43,888 bases of DNA from Roseburia sp. Lineage in GTDB: Bacteria > Bacillota > Clostridia > Lachnospirales > Lachnospiraceae. The stretch is from contig JAMPFV010000018.1 in assembly GCA_023664265.1 (NCBI GenBank), positions 1 to 43,888 on the forward strand, given 5' to 3'. This document shows positions 8,509-16,202 of the stretch, piece after piece. Numbering within the stretch: the stretch's first letter is position 1; the number at the start of each line of letters is the position of its first letter. The notes under the pieces are model-generated. The model did no database searches. It was not told the origin of the DNA and was given only the letters and a program-made list of their open reading frames with translations. The position numbers and the translations under genes are program-made.

Positions 8509-9111
8509 ATGTATATCACATGTTTGGACTTGGAGGGCGTACTGGTGCCGGAAATCTGGATTGCATTTGCCGAGGCCAGCGGCATTCCCGAGCTGCGGCG
8601 CACCACACGCGATGAGCCGGATTACGACAAGCTGATGCGCTGGCGCCTCGGCATTTTGAAGGAGCATGGACTGGGGCTCAGGGAGATTCAGGCTGCCATC
8701 GCCACCATCGACCCGCTTCCCGGGGCAAAGGCTTTCCTGGACGAGCTGCGCACCTTCACACAGGTTATCATCATCAGCGATACCTTCACACAGTTTGCAA
8801 GCCCTTTGATGGAAAAGCTGGGTTGGCCGACCATCTTCTGCAATTCGCTTGAGGTTGCGCCGAGCGGCGAGATCACAGGCTTTAAGATGCGTATCGAGAA
8901 CTCCAAGCTGACCACGGTAAGGGCACTGCAGTCCATCGGCTATGAGACCATCGCAAGCGGCGACAGCTACAATGACCTTGCGATGATTCAGGCAGGCAAG
9001 GCCGGATTCCTGTTCAAGAGCACTGATAAAATCAAGGCGGAGCATCCTGAGATTCCCGCCTATGAAACCTATGAGGACTTGATGGCCGCCATCAAAAAAG
9101 CGATGCGCTGA
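8509..9111 (+). CDS. thrH: bifunctional phosphoserine phosphatase / homoserine phosphotransferase ThrH
   Basis: HAD-superfamily enzyme that dephosphorylates phosphoserine and can move the phosphate to homoserine, linking serine and threonine synthesis. The 200 residues follow the Pseudomonas ThrH pattern closely. They have CLDLEGVLVPEIWIAFAE at the start (nucleophile D7, and E9 where most HAD phosphatases have a second Asp), TRDEPDYDKLM, VIIISDTF (motif II) and SGDSYNDLAMI (motif IV). The start is well set by AGGAGG upstream. The 3' end overlaps the convergent surE by 20 bp. Confidence 0.92.
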   Translation: MYITCLDLEGVLVPEIWIAFAEASGIPELRRTTRDEPDYDKLMRWRLGILKEHGLGLREIQAAIATIDPLPGAKAFLDELRTFTQVIIISDTFTQFASPLMEKLGWPTIFCNSLEVAPSGEITGFKMRIENSKLTTVRALQSIGYETIASGDSYNDLAMIQAGKAGFLFKSTDKIKAEHPEIPAYETYEDLMAAIKKAMR

Positions 9112-9820
9112 TCACCTCATTGCCGATAATGCCTATGGAAATATAGCGGTCAAGAACCGCTCGTATATCGGTTCCCGCGTCCGCCTTGTCCGTGCGGATT
9201 CCGTTCACGGACAGGCAAAGACTCCCGTCAGCGTTCTCAATTTTGTCATAGCAGTCCGAAAACAGCGCGTGGGAGGCGGGAACCCTGTCATATAAAATCC
9301 CTCTGTACTCCGCCATACGGCAGCCCGGGAAATTGACATTCCACATTTTGTCCGGCGGCAGCTTCCTCCGCGAAAGCTCCGCCGCAACGCTTTCAAGCTG
9401 CGCGTCAACAACCTCAAATATCCCGTTGGCCTCCGACGAGAACGCAATCGCAGCGATCCCGTTGGAAAGCGCCTCCGTCGCCGCGCCTATCGTTCCTGAG
9501 TACAAAATATCACGTCCCGCGTTATAGCCCTCATTGATTCCCGAAAATACAATATCCGGCTTTTCCGGCATCAGCGCGGCAAGCGCCACCTTCACACAGT
9601 CCGCGGGCGTCCCGCTGACACTGTACGCCGTCACGCCGCCCACCGGAAAATCCACAGGCTTCACCACCAGCTCTCCCCGCACTGTGATGCGGTGCGACAT
9701 TGCGCTGCACTGCGCCGACGGCGCCACCACCCGGACCTCTCCGAGTGTCTTGGCCGCCCTTGCCAGACGCACAATCCCTTCCGCCATAATCCCGTCGTCG
9801 TTTACCACCAATATCCTCAT
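9092..9820 (-). CDS. surE: 5'/3'-nucleotidase SurE
   Basis: SurE removes phosphate from nucleoside 5'- and 3'-monophosphates and is linked to stationary-phase survival. I place the start at ATG 9818-9820 (MRILVVNDDGI, 242 aa), because GGGGGAT lies just upstream and the family begins exactly here; the frame stays open to 9970 but that part is not SurE-like. Visible motifs are the metal-site VNDDG (D8, D9), the loop APSAQCSAMSHRIT, SGTPADCVKVAL and the metal Asn in SGINEGYNAGRD. It converges on thrH with overlapping 3' ends. Confidence 0.93.
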   Translation of the reverse strand: MRILVVNDDGIMAEGIVRLARAAKTLGEVRVVAPSAQCSAMSHRITVRGELVVKPVDFPVGGVTAYSVSGTPADCVKVALAALMPEKPDIVFSGINEGYNAGRDILYSGTIGAATEALSNGIAAIAFSSEANGIFEVVDAQLESVAAELSRRKLPPDKMWNVNFPGCRMAEYRGILYDRVPASHALFSDCYDKIENADGSLCLSVNGIRTDKADAGTDIRAVLDRYISIGIIGNEVISASLF

Positions 9821-9950
9821 ACGAATCCCCCATGCCGAAGCTCTTTTGCGCAGGTACCGCAATGAGAAACAGCCCTGCCCTTCCTGCAAATCCTGTCTCA
9901 GGCTTATAGTGTAACAGCTTCCTCTCCGTTTGTCTACTTGAAATATCCTG

Positions 9951-10002
9951 CTGTCACAGTATGCTGTCACAGCATGCTGTCACGGCATGCCGTCACGGCT
10001 TT
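9951..10002. repeat. four tandem 13-bp repeats
   Basis: Four head-to-tail copies of CTGTCACAGTATG and variants (9951, 9964, 9977, 9990) span the end of the first XRE gene; its stop lies in the fourth copy. They lie 131 bp upstream of the surE start. Each unit contains the short palindrome CTGTCACAG, so the array could be an operator or simply replication slippage. Confidence 0.75.
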
Positions 10003-10208
10003 GCATCCGGTATAAATTCGGCAATGTCATTCAAAGTAAATCCCTCACCCAAAATGTTCAGCATCATGTTGAGCGTATGCGTTGTGACAGGCTGATTTTT
10101 CCTGAGGCGATGAATCTGTGAACGGCTGACGCCGTGGTATGTGTACAGGCTGTATTGGCTGATATTGTTCTCCTTCAAGGTCTTAAAAAGCTTATCATAT
10201 TTGATCAT
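9993..10208 (-). CDS. small XRE-family helix-turn-helix regulator (copy 1)
   Basis: This 71-residue protein is little more than a Cro/CI-type DNA-binding domain: YDKLFKTLKENNISQYSLYTYHG then the recognition-helix segment VSRSQIHRLRKN, followed by TLNMMLNILGEGFTLNDIAEF. It is about 85 per cent identical to the gene at 10725-10943, so the pair is a recent tandem duplication. No effector domain is present. The promoter shares a TTGGAAAC motif with copy 2, which suggests auto- or cross-regulation. The GGGAAG ribosome site is rather far (about 11 bases) from the ATG. Confidence 0.85.
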   Translation of the reverse strand: MIKYDKLFKTLKENNISQYSLYTYHGVSRSQIHRLRKNQPVTTHTLNMMLNILGEGFTLNDIAEFIPDAKP

Positions 10209-10521
10209 CTATACAACATCTTCCCTTGCTAATCTTGACTTCGTCTTATTATGCTCTCATATCGGGGATGATTTATAGTTTCCAAGATTAGAGATTGTTA
10301 TACTATGACAAATTCCACTACAATTTTCTTTTTAAAATCTTGATTAATTCTCAGCATACTCTTATAATAGAGATGGTTATGGTTTCCAAAATCGGAGCTT
10401 ATCCGACATTCATACCGCTTCGCGTGAAAAATACATCTCAGGCAGTCAAAAACACAGCCTGAGGCATATTGCGCTTCACACCGTCTGTATTGAGCCGCCA
10501 AAGGCGGCATGGGAGATTTTT
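10209..10521 (-). promoter_or_regulatory. two homologous promoters upstream of XRE copy 1
   Basis: Reading on the minus strand, TTGGAAAC (complement of 10278-10285) lies 24 bases before CATAAT (10248-10253). A second version has TTGGAAAC (10382-10389) 23 bases before TATGCT (10353-10358). The sequence between is also similar. The same layout occurs upstream of copy 2. A 9-bp inverted repeat CTAATCTTG/CAAGATTAG frames the first promoter. On the plus strand a 6-bp hairpin GCCGCC-AAA-GGCGGC (10494-10508) sits just before the ribosome site of the 65-residue ORF. Confidence 0.55.
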
Positions 10522-10719
10522 ATGAAAAAGCTGTTTCACAAGATCGCGTTCAGAATAAAGCTGTTTCAGATGGATTGGGACTGGCATTGGTTCGGGAAAT
10601 GGGAATGGGGCAGCAGCTACCCGCCCTCCTTTTATTACACCCATACCCCGGAAGAAATCAAAGAAATTAAAGACAGAGACCGCGCGGAGCTGAAGCGTCT
10701 GATAGATAAGATGGATTGA
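10522..10719 (+). CDS. small tryptophan-rich hypothetical protein (65 aa)
   Basis: I do not recognise this protein. The ATG is preceded by GGGAG at a good distance, and a GC-rich hairpin lies directly before that ribosome site. The N-terminal half is basic then aromatic (WDWHWFGKWEWGSSYPPSFYY). The C-terminal half is a charged helix (TPEEIKEIKDRDRAELKRLIDK). There is no signal peptide. It lies between the two XRE copies and ends 5 bp from the convergent stop of copy 2, so it probably belongs to the duplicated unit. Confidence 0.55.
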   Translation: MKKLFHKIAFRIKLFQMDWDWHWFGKWEWGSSYPPSFYYTHTPEEIKEIKDRDRAELKRLIDKMD

Positions 10720-10724
10720 CGCGC

Positions 10725-10943
10725 CTAATCCTCCGTCTTATCCGGAATAAATTCGGCGATATCGTCCAGCGTGAAGCCTTCGCCCAGAATATTCAGCATC
10801 ATGTTGAGCGTGTGCGTCGTGACCGATTCGTTGTCCTTGAGCCGCTGAATCTGCGAGCGGCTGACGCCGTGATATTTATAAAGGCTGTATTGACTGATAT
10901 TGTTCTCTTTCAAGGTCTTAAAAAGCTTATCATATTTGATCAT
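10725..10943 (-). CDS. small XRE-family helix-turn-helix regulator (copy 2)
   Basis: This 72-residue Cro/CI-type DNA-binding protein is a close paralogue of the gene at 9993-10208, differing mainly in the recognition helix edge (SQIQRLKDNE versus SQIHRLRKNQ) and the last residues. Those changes could alter operator preference. The start ATG (10941-10943) is the end of a 13-bp inverted repeat whose other arm holds the probable -10 box. AAGGAAGG lies 12 bases before the ATG, the same loose spacing as in copy 1. Confidence 0.85.
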   Translation of the reverse strand: MIKYDKLFKTLKENNISQYSLYKYHGVSRSQIQRLKDNESVTTHTLNMMLNILGEGFTLDDIAEFIPDKTED

Positions 10944-11022
10944 AATAAAACAGTACCTTCCTTTTCAAAGCTTGGTTCTGTTTTATTATGACCTTATAAC
11001 GGGCAAGATTTACAGTTTCCAA
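10941..11022 (-). promoter_or_regulatory. XRE copy 2 promoter with 13-bp inverted repeat
   Basis: CATAATAAAACAG (10941-10953) and CTGTTTTATTATG (10978-10990) are exact reverse complements. One arm covers the start codon, the other the probable -10 CATAAT (10985-10990). TTGGAAAC (complement of 11015-11022) lies 24 bases further upstream, as in copy 1. If transcription starts normally after the -10, the full hairpin is not in the mRNA, so the repeat more likely acts as DNA. Confidence 0.55.
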
Positions 11023-11109
11023 AATCAGAGAGTGTGCTATCTATAACAACTTCTCCCATAAAACCGGCTTCCGTGCGCCGCCTTAACGGCTCAGGCTTCC
11101 CAATGCGCA

Positions 11110-12738
11110 CTATTCCCCGATTCCTTTCACGACGGCGTAAGTCTTCTCCAAGGTGTCCAAGAGCAAAACTGCCTCCTGCTCCCCGCAGGTATAGCGCAGC
11201 ACTGCCATTCTTCCGTATCGGATGGCGCAGACGGCGTTTGTGTCAAGCTGCCACACGGCGTCCTTCCGGGCGGATTTTTCCTTCAAATATCGGTTCATGG
11301 CGCGGGCGCCTTGGTCGTCAAAGCTGTAGAGACCGTCCGCGCTCCCCGTGACCGTATAGGGGAGCACGGCGTTCCATCCTGCCTGTTCCTCATAGGAACT
11401 CCAAACAAGCTGCGAATCATACCGCAGTCCCCACGCACCCTGCTCTGCTTCCCGCATGTCCACCGCCACGATGTACTCCGTTTGCTCCCCCAAGCCCAGT
11501 GCGATCGCCTCACTGTTTATCAGAAAACAGATCTCCCGATACGGCTCCTCGCTGCGCACCACCGCCGCAAAAATACCGTCCCCGCAGGAGACCGCTTTGT
11601 CCAATGTCCATTCGACCTCCGGTATCCCTTCCCTGCCGCAGTAATCCGTCAGCGCACAGGAAATCCCAATCTCAAAATCGTAGGACAGTCCGCTTCTCTC
11701 CTCAACCCAAAGCCTGTCGCTCTCCGTCCCCGTACAGGCTGTCCACTCGTCCCTGAGTATGGAGGCGCTCTCCCGATGCCGTTTTGCTCTGCTCTCCAGC
11801 AAGGCAATCTCCCGTACCGCATCCTCATACTGCGGATTCTCCAAGGACTGCCACTGCAGCTCGCGCTCCTGCGCCCACTCGTCGGGAATGCCAAGCGCGC
11901 TGCGCCGCTCCTTTATCCGCGCTTCGACTTCCTCCCGTGTGCAGCCGGAGCCGTACTCAAGCCCGCACAGCGCGTAAAACCGCTTCCATTGCTCCTCGCT
12001 GACGTCCTCACCGTCCTCCTCAAAGACGGTATATTCCTTATCCCCGATCGTGCAGACACATTCCTGAAGCTCGACATATCCTTCCTTGTCCCGCATCTCC
12101 TCAAAGGCCTCCGCATAAGGCCTGACGTGCCACTCGCAGTCGGCGTACCATACCGGCAGGAGCGCCCCCTTCGCGTCAATAAAGGTCTCCCCCAGACAAT
12201 AATAGGCCGCGCCGCCGCTTCCCTCATAAGCAAGATAACCATGCTCATACAGCGTTGTATGGCTTCGCGCCCATGCCTCTATCGTCTGCCGCAGGAACAG
12301 GCTGTCGCCCTCCCGGACAATCAGCATTGTCCAATTCATATAGTCCGACGGCGTAAGGCCGCTGACTTTCACCGCCAGCTCCTGCTTTCCGTCACCGCCG
12401 CAGTCAAGGTACGCATACTCCACACGCCCTATTCCCTGGTCCGCTCCCCATTCGTACAGGGTCGCGTTGATTCCCTCCAAAATGTCCGGCAAAAGCATAC
12501 TTGGCTGCACATCCATCTGCTCCCAGCTCGACAGCAGCTCCTCCCGCATGGTTTCCTCGATGTAAACGCTTCCGGCTCCGTCAAGGAACTCCCGATACGC
12601 GGTCAGCTCCGCGCCCGCCGACGGCGTTTGGCCCTGCACGGGGCGGTTTGCGCGACAGCCGATGCACAGCGCCGCCGTCAATACCGCCAATCCCCCGATA
12701 AGCCTTGCGGCACGCCCGTATCCCTTTTCTCTTTTCAT
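11110..12738 (-). CDS. putative lipoprotein, FG-GAP-like motif (542 aa)
   Basis: The product begins with a lipoprotein signal (KREKGYGRAARLIGGL..., lipobox LCIGC with Cys28), so it should be anchored outside the cell membrane. Near residue 110 it has YLDCGGDGKQELAVKV, a calcium-loop-like pattern of FG-GAP/VCBS repeats also seen in the lipoprotein-like gene at 40820. A charged, possibly coiled segment (EEVEARIKERRSALG..., about 270-320) follows. No enzyme motif is visible. It is monocistronic and its promoter carries 11-bp direct repeats shared with the amidase-deacetylase gene at 37.7 kb. An envelope role is inferred. Confidence 0.75.
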   Translation of the reverse strand: MKREKGYGRAARLIGGLAVLTAALCIGCRANRPVQGQTPSAGAELTAYREFLDGAGSVYIEETMREELLSSWEQMDVQPSMLLPDILEGINATLYEWGADQGIGRVEYAYLDCGGDGKQELAVKVSGLTPSDYMNWTMLIVREGDSLFLRQTIEAWARSHTTLYEHGYLAYEGSGGAAYYCLGETFIDAKGALLPVWYADCEWHVRPYAEAFEEMRDKEGYVELQECVCTIGDKEYTVFEEDGEDVSEEQWKRFYALCGLEYGSGCTREEVEARIKERRSALGIPDEWAQERELQWQSLENPQYEDAVREIALLESRAKRHRESASILRDEWTACTGTESDRLWVEERSGLSYDFEIGISCALTDYCGREGIPEVEWTLDKAVSCGDGIFAAVVRSEEPYREICFLINSEAIALGLGEQTEYIVAVDMREAEQGAWGLRYDSQLVWSSYEEQAGWNAVLPYTVTGSADGLYSFDDQGARAMNRYLKEKSARKDAVWQLDTNAVCAIRYGRMAVLRYTCGEQEAVLLLDTLEKTYAVVKGIGE

Positions 12739-12768
12739 ATGCCCTCCTTCAAAGCCTTTGATTTCCCC

Positions 12769-12817
12769 ATTATACAGGACAAATGCATCAAAGTTGCATC
12801 ATTTCGGCATATTTTTT
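12769..12817 (-). promoter_or_regulatory. lipoprotein promoter with 11-bp direct repeats
   Basis: On the minus strand a perfect extended -10, TGTATAAT (complement of 12769-12776), has no good -35. Instead, starting 10 bases upstream of the hexamer, direct repeats of 11 bp occur: TGATGC units at 12785-12795 and 12796-12806, and a weaker third at 12807-12817. The unit and the spacing to the -10 are the same as at 37831-37912. Direct repeats one helical turn apart are typical of OmpR-family activators. Confidence 0.65.
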
Positions 12818-12968
12818 AAATTTTTTGCGTTCTCATGGATACTGTCGGATAAAACATATTCATCAACGCGTCGCCCGCTATCAGATATTGATTGTCCACA
12901 TCAATTCCGATTGAGCAGTCCGTGTGTCCGGGCAGTGATAGAATGCCTGCGTCAATCCGGCCTTGCAT
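12816..12968 (-). pseudogene. C-terminal remnant of a metallo-beta-lactamase-fold hydrolase
   Basis: A 50-codon frame on the minus strand (first ATG 12966-12968, stop 12816-12818) reads ILSLPGHTDCSIGIDV then YLIAGDALMN. PGHT followed by GDA is the C-terminal metal-site pattern of metallo-beta-lactamase-fold proteins. The N-terminal two thirds, including HxHxDH, are absent. It overlaps the end of the FlhA-like gene by 17 bp in another frame, which suggests a deletion junction. It is too short to be active. Confidence 0.6.
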
Positions 12969-13257
12969 TATACTGGTCACAGAAGGCATAGCTCAACTTT
13001 GTGAGCATCTCCAACATGGTTCCCTCCGTAATCAGGGCTATCCGCTCGTCCACAACGGGCTCCCCGTCAATCACAACCTGATACTGCCGTGCTGCCAGAG
13101 CCTCGTCGCTTCTGAGATGCACAATCGGAAGCTCCGCCCCCTGCTCCCTGTATTGGGTCCGAAGGTTTTGAATAATTTCTCCATACACGTCATTTTCGGC
13201 AAATACAGGTATGATGTCCGATCCAAACACCAGCTCGACACTCATAGTTTCGCTCAT
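12952..13257 (-). CDS. orphan FlhA/FHIPEP-like small protein (101 aa)
   Basis: The sequence VELVFGSDIIPVFAEND, GEIIQNLRTQYREQGAELPIVHLRSDEALAARQYQVVIDGEPV resembles the linker and start of the cytoplasmic domain of FlhA-type export proteins, where LELGYGLIPLVD, RRQLALELGIVxPPxRIRDN and NEYVIKIKGVEV occur in this order. The membrane part and most of the C-terminal domain are missing, and no flagellar or type III secretion gene is nearby. It follows a two-span membrane protein by 51 bp, probably in one operon. The similarity is my reading and needs a profile search. Confidence 0.5.
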   Translation of the reverse strand: MSETMSVELVFGSDIIPVFAENDVYGEIIQNLRTQYREQGAELPIVHLRSDEALAARQYQVVIDGEPVVDERIALITEGTMLEMLTKLSYAFCDQYNARPD

Positions 13258-13308
13258 ATCGACAAAGCTCCCCCTCTCCCGTTTATCCCAAGCCGCTTCA
13301 CCGCTCCT

Positions 13309-13950
13309 CTATATTACCTCGTCCTTTACATTGCGGACGCAGTTGATCACGAACCACACCGCACCCAGCAGAACCAACGCAATACCGACCAAAAAGACAC
13401 TCCGTGTCTGAGACATGGATACGGGCTGCTTGATGAGCAGATACGGCCCCATATCGTCAATCTCCTCCCGCGTAAATCCTACCTCCGTCAAGTATTCCTT
13501 CAACAGGCTCTTCATATCCGACGGCATCGCTCTTATCCCGCCATCCACCGTTACCTTGGTTGACGGCGCCTCGCCCCCCGCCATGTAGGTTACCGTCTCC
13601 TCCAGCAGCGCTTCCATATTCTTATGATCCGCAATCGGAATCTCGAGTGCGATCACACCGATACCTGCCGGAACCGCATAATAATAATGTGAGGTTTTAG
13701 ACTGCGTTCTGGTGCCGTTGCTCTTCTCGGTGTATGTCTCCTCACTGGCAAAGCAGTCATAGGTATAGAGCACCTCGCCCTTAATGTGCATCCCCTCCTC
13801 TGGCTCATTGTCCAACAGATACGCGAAGTCCTTCGACGGCTTCATCGCCGTAACGCCATAGCTGCCGGAAGCAATCGTAAGGATAACGCCTGTTACCAGC
13901 AATATCACTACCCCCGTGGAAAAGCTCTGAATAATCGTCTCTATCTTCAT
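13309..13950 (-). CDS. membrane protein with two transmembrane segments (213 aa)
   Basis: I place the start at ATG 13948-13950 (MKIETIIQSF), preceded by GGAGATAAG; the open frame to 14070 runs through hairpin repeats and is not credible. An N-terminal membrane segment (about 10-30, STGVVILLVTGVILTIASG) and a C-terminal one (about 182-205, SVFLVGIALVLLGAVWFVI) flank a soluble domain of roughly 150 residues containing HYYYAVPAGIGVIALEIP. The family looks like an uncharacterised Firmicutes DUF; I cannot name it with certainty. It is upstream of the FlhA-like gene. Confidence 0.65.
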   Translation of the reverse strand: MKIETIIQSFSTGVVILLVTGVILTIASGSYGVTAMKPSKDFAYLLDNEPEEGMHIKGEVLYTYDCFASEETYTEKSNGTRTQSKTSHYYYAVPAGIGVIALEIPIADHKNMEALLEETVTYMAGGEAPSTKVTVDGGIRAMPSDMKSLLKEYLTEVGFTREEIDDMGPYLLIKQPVSMSQTRSVFLVGIALVLLGAVWFVINCVRNVKDEVI

Positions 13951-13967
13951 CTTATCTCCATTTCTGA

Positions 13968-14209
13968 GCGACTTGTCGCGAAGAGGCGACGAGAAATTTT
14001 TCTCGTCTGCCATCAAGGCTGTTTGTTTTCGCCCAGAAACAAACAGCCGATTGAAAAATAAAACTATCAAGCTTATTTTTCAATCTAATCCCCATGCCGC
14101 TTTCAGCGGCACAAATAGTAATGAAAAACGCTGTCTTTGCGTTTTTCCGGGTTGAAATATAATGATTGTTAGACAGCGTTTTTTGCTGTCTTATAATCAT
14201 TTTTCAACC
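13968..14209. repeat. array of seven consecutive hairpins (array A)
   Basis: Seven perfect or near-perfect stem-loops follow one another: 13968-13979, 13988-14007 (9-bp arms), 14017-14048 (12-bp arms), 14049-14085 (13-bp arms), 14095-14111, 14123-14147 (9-bp arms) and 14150-14209 (stacked 8, 7 and 7-bp arms). Sequence modules recur in the arrays near 21.2, 24.0 and 42.0 kb. The array lies between two genes of the same direction; no gene is supported within it. The 110 bases from there to the kinase stop hold no clear feature. Confidence 0.85.
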
Positions 14210-14325
14210 TATCTCCCCTTCTCGTGTTTCATGTTTCACGCTTTCTCGCTTGATTCTAGCATATACCGACAAAATGCGCAATGCGAAAGGAAAAGAAAAC
14301 AACTTGACCGATAACGGGTAACTGT

Positions 14326-15279
14326 TCATATTTCTTCAGCACAATCCACTGTCTCCTCAAGCAGTGGAAAACGAACCTCTATCGTGAACCGCTGTCCCTC
14401 CAGATACGCATTTGCGCTCCCGCCCGACAGCAGGGCAAGGCGTTTTACAATGGCAAGCCCAAGGCCCGTTGTCCTGCGGCTCCTCGAGCGGTCCGTCGTA
14501 TAAAAGCGGTCGAATATTTTATCCATGTCCTGCGGCCCGACGCTGTCCGTCAGATTGGAGACACGGATAATCGCCTGCCCGCTCTCCTTTCCTGCCGATA
14601 ATCGGAAGCCGCCCGTTCCGTGCACCAGCGCATTCCGAATAAGGTTCTCGACAATCCGGACAAAGGCTTGTCTGTCCGCCCGAATTTTGCACGGCTCCTT
14701 CTCAAGAAGCACCTCCGGTTCGCAGCCCTTTCTACAAAAGTCCTCATAAAACATGGAGATGGTCTCCGCAAACAGATTCACGGCATTGAACTCCTCCGGC
14801 TCCGACTCGGCCTCCCCTGCCTCAATCCGCGCGTATTCAAACAACCGGTTCAGCATATCGGTGAGATTATCCAGCCGCCGCTCCACGGCCTCCAGATATT
14901 CTGCGCGCTTTTCGCCCGTCAGATCCGGTCTTTGCAGCATTTGGACATAGCCCTTGGCGGAGGTCAGCGGCGTGCGGATATCATGGGAAATGCTCGTGAT
15001 GCTCTCCCTGTAGGCCGTGTTTTCTTTTATCAACTGCCGTCGTGTCTCCCTGTCCTGCACGAGAAGCGCATTGATCTCCGCAATCATTTCTGCCGTTCCC
15101 CCGACAGCGCCACAGGAAGTCAGCAGGCCGTTCGTGTCACTGTCCTTCAACAGAGCTAACTCTCCACGTATATGCCTTATCTGCCTGCGATAACACCACA
15201 AGCGGGCGGACAAAACGCCCGCCGCCAGTATCCATATCAAAACAATCCCTAAATATGGTATCCGCACAGCTCCCTCCAT
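14326..15279 (-). CDS. sensor histidine kinase of an ABC-linked two-component system
   Basis: A short kinase with one N-terminal membrane segment (LGIVLIWILAAGVL) and no sizeable extracellular sensor, the intramembrane-sensing layout typical of kinases tied to peptide-antibiotic ABC transporters. The HisKA box is SISHDIRTPLTSAKGY (phospho-His), followed by NLIRNALVHG (N box), FDRFY (F box) and TTGLGLAIV (G box). A GTG at 15265-15267 has the better ribosome site (GGAGGG four bases away) than the ATG at 15277-15279, so the protein is 313 or 317 residues. It is the last gene of RR-ATPase-permease-HK. Confidence 0.9.
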   Translation of the reverse strand: MEGAVRIPYLGIVLIWILAAGVLSARLWCYRRQIRHIRGELALLKDSDTNGLLTSCGAVGGTAEMIAEINALLVQDRETRRQLIKENTAYRESITSISHDIRTPLTSAKGYVQMLQRPDLTGEKRAEYLEAVERRLDNLTDMLNRLFEYARIEAGEAESEPEEFNAVNLFAETISMFYEDFCRKGCEPEVLLEKEPCKIRADRQAFVRIVENLIRNALVHGTGGFRLSAGKESGQAIIRVSNLTDSVGPQDMDKIFDRFYTTDRSRSRRTTGLGLAIVKRLALLSGGSANAYLEGQRFTIEVRFPLLEETVDCAEEI

Positions 15280-15321
15280 TCCCAGGCGCGCTGTTCCCCG
15301 CCTGTTGCAAATGGCATTGGT

Positions 15322-16179
15322 TTATTGGATATCCGCCCTCTTAAAATGCAGAATGCCCGTCCCCACTGCTAAGACGCTCCATACCGCACAGACCCAAAGC
15401 ACATGAACCACAAGCTGCCGTTCAATCCCCTGCGTGGGGCATTCCGTCATCAGATCCACCAGCCAGTAGTCAGCCGTCCGAATCTGCGACTGCGGGAACA
15501 GCCGTTTCACAACGAGGTCAATTCCGCTCGTGAGCAGGGTAGAGAAGCCGATAAGCCCGATGCTGACGGATATCCCCACGGCAAAATTCCTGCAAAGCTC
15601 GCTGATCGTAACTATTATCCCTGTAACCGCAGCTCCCAGCAGAAGCTCCACGCACGAGTAGCAGAGCAGTTCCTTTATAAAAGCCGCATCCCAGATCTGC
15701 GGAACATCCGCGATTCGCTGCACGATGCCGCCGGTTATGACGGTAACGGCCGCCGTCAATATCATCAACGCCACGCCCGCTGCTATGGCAGCGGTATATT
15801 TTGCCACAAATATCTGCCACCGCGCATAGCCCTTTCCCACTATATTTTTTACCACGCCGTTCCCGTATTCTCCAATCACGAAAACACACGCGAAAACTGC
15901 CACTGTGAAAGCCCCGAAGTTCCCAAACATCTGTTGAAGCATGTCCGGAATCCCTATCTCCTCCAATATCCGCTCTGAAGCCTCCTCTATCCCACTGCCG
16001 TCCGACGCACTTATATAGACATTTGCATCCTCGCGCCGCTGAATAGCGTCCGCCTGAAACAGCGTCCCGTAAACAAGTATAACACCGCAGACTGTCACCG
16101 CACAGCACACATAAAACGCCTTGCTCCTGTACAATTTATAGAACTCTCCTCTGAGTAAATTTATCATCCCAATCCACAC
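15322..16179 (-). CDS. ABC-2 type permease of a peptide-resistance-like transporter
   Basis: About 281-285 residues with six predicted membrane segments, starting MINLLRGEFYKLYRSKAFYV, a common start of BcrB/lantibiotic-immunity permeases. An extracellular loop of about 60 residues follows the first span. Translation may begin at GTG 16177-16179 or ATG 16165-16167; the latter fits the family better. It sits 23 bp after the ATPase gene and 42 bp before the kinase. Together these suggest export of, or immunity to, a membrane-active peptide, but the substrate is unknown. Confidence 0.88.
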   Translation of the reverse strand: MWIGMINLLRGEFYKLYRSKAFYVCCAVTVCGVILVYGTLFQADAIQRREDANVYISASDGSGIEEASERILEEIGIPDMLQQMFGNFGAFTVAVFACVFVIGEYGNGVVKNIVGKGYARWQIFVAKYTAAIAAGVALMILTAAVTVITGGIVQRIADVPQIWDAAFIKELLCYSCVELLLGAAVTGIIVTISELCRNFAVGISVSIGLIGFSTLLTSGIDLVVKRLFPQSQIRTADYWLVDLMTECPTQGIERQLVVHVLWVCAVWSVLAVGTGILHFKRADIQ

Positions 16180-16202
16180 ACCTTTCTCCCAAACCGCAAT
16201 GC

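Noticed and set aside
10298..10510. 70-codon minus-strand frame between the XRE copies
   Set aside because: It overlaps the promoter motifs and has no ribosome site; the shared promoter structure explains the sequence.
13952..14200. 82-codon frame across hairpin array A
   Set aside because: Entirely made of hairpin repeats, no ribosome site.
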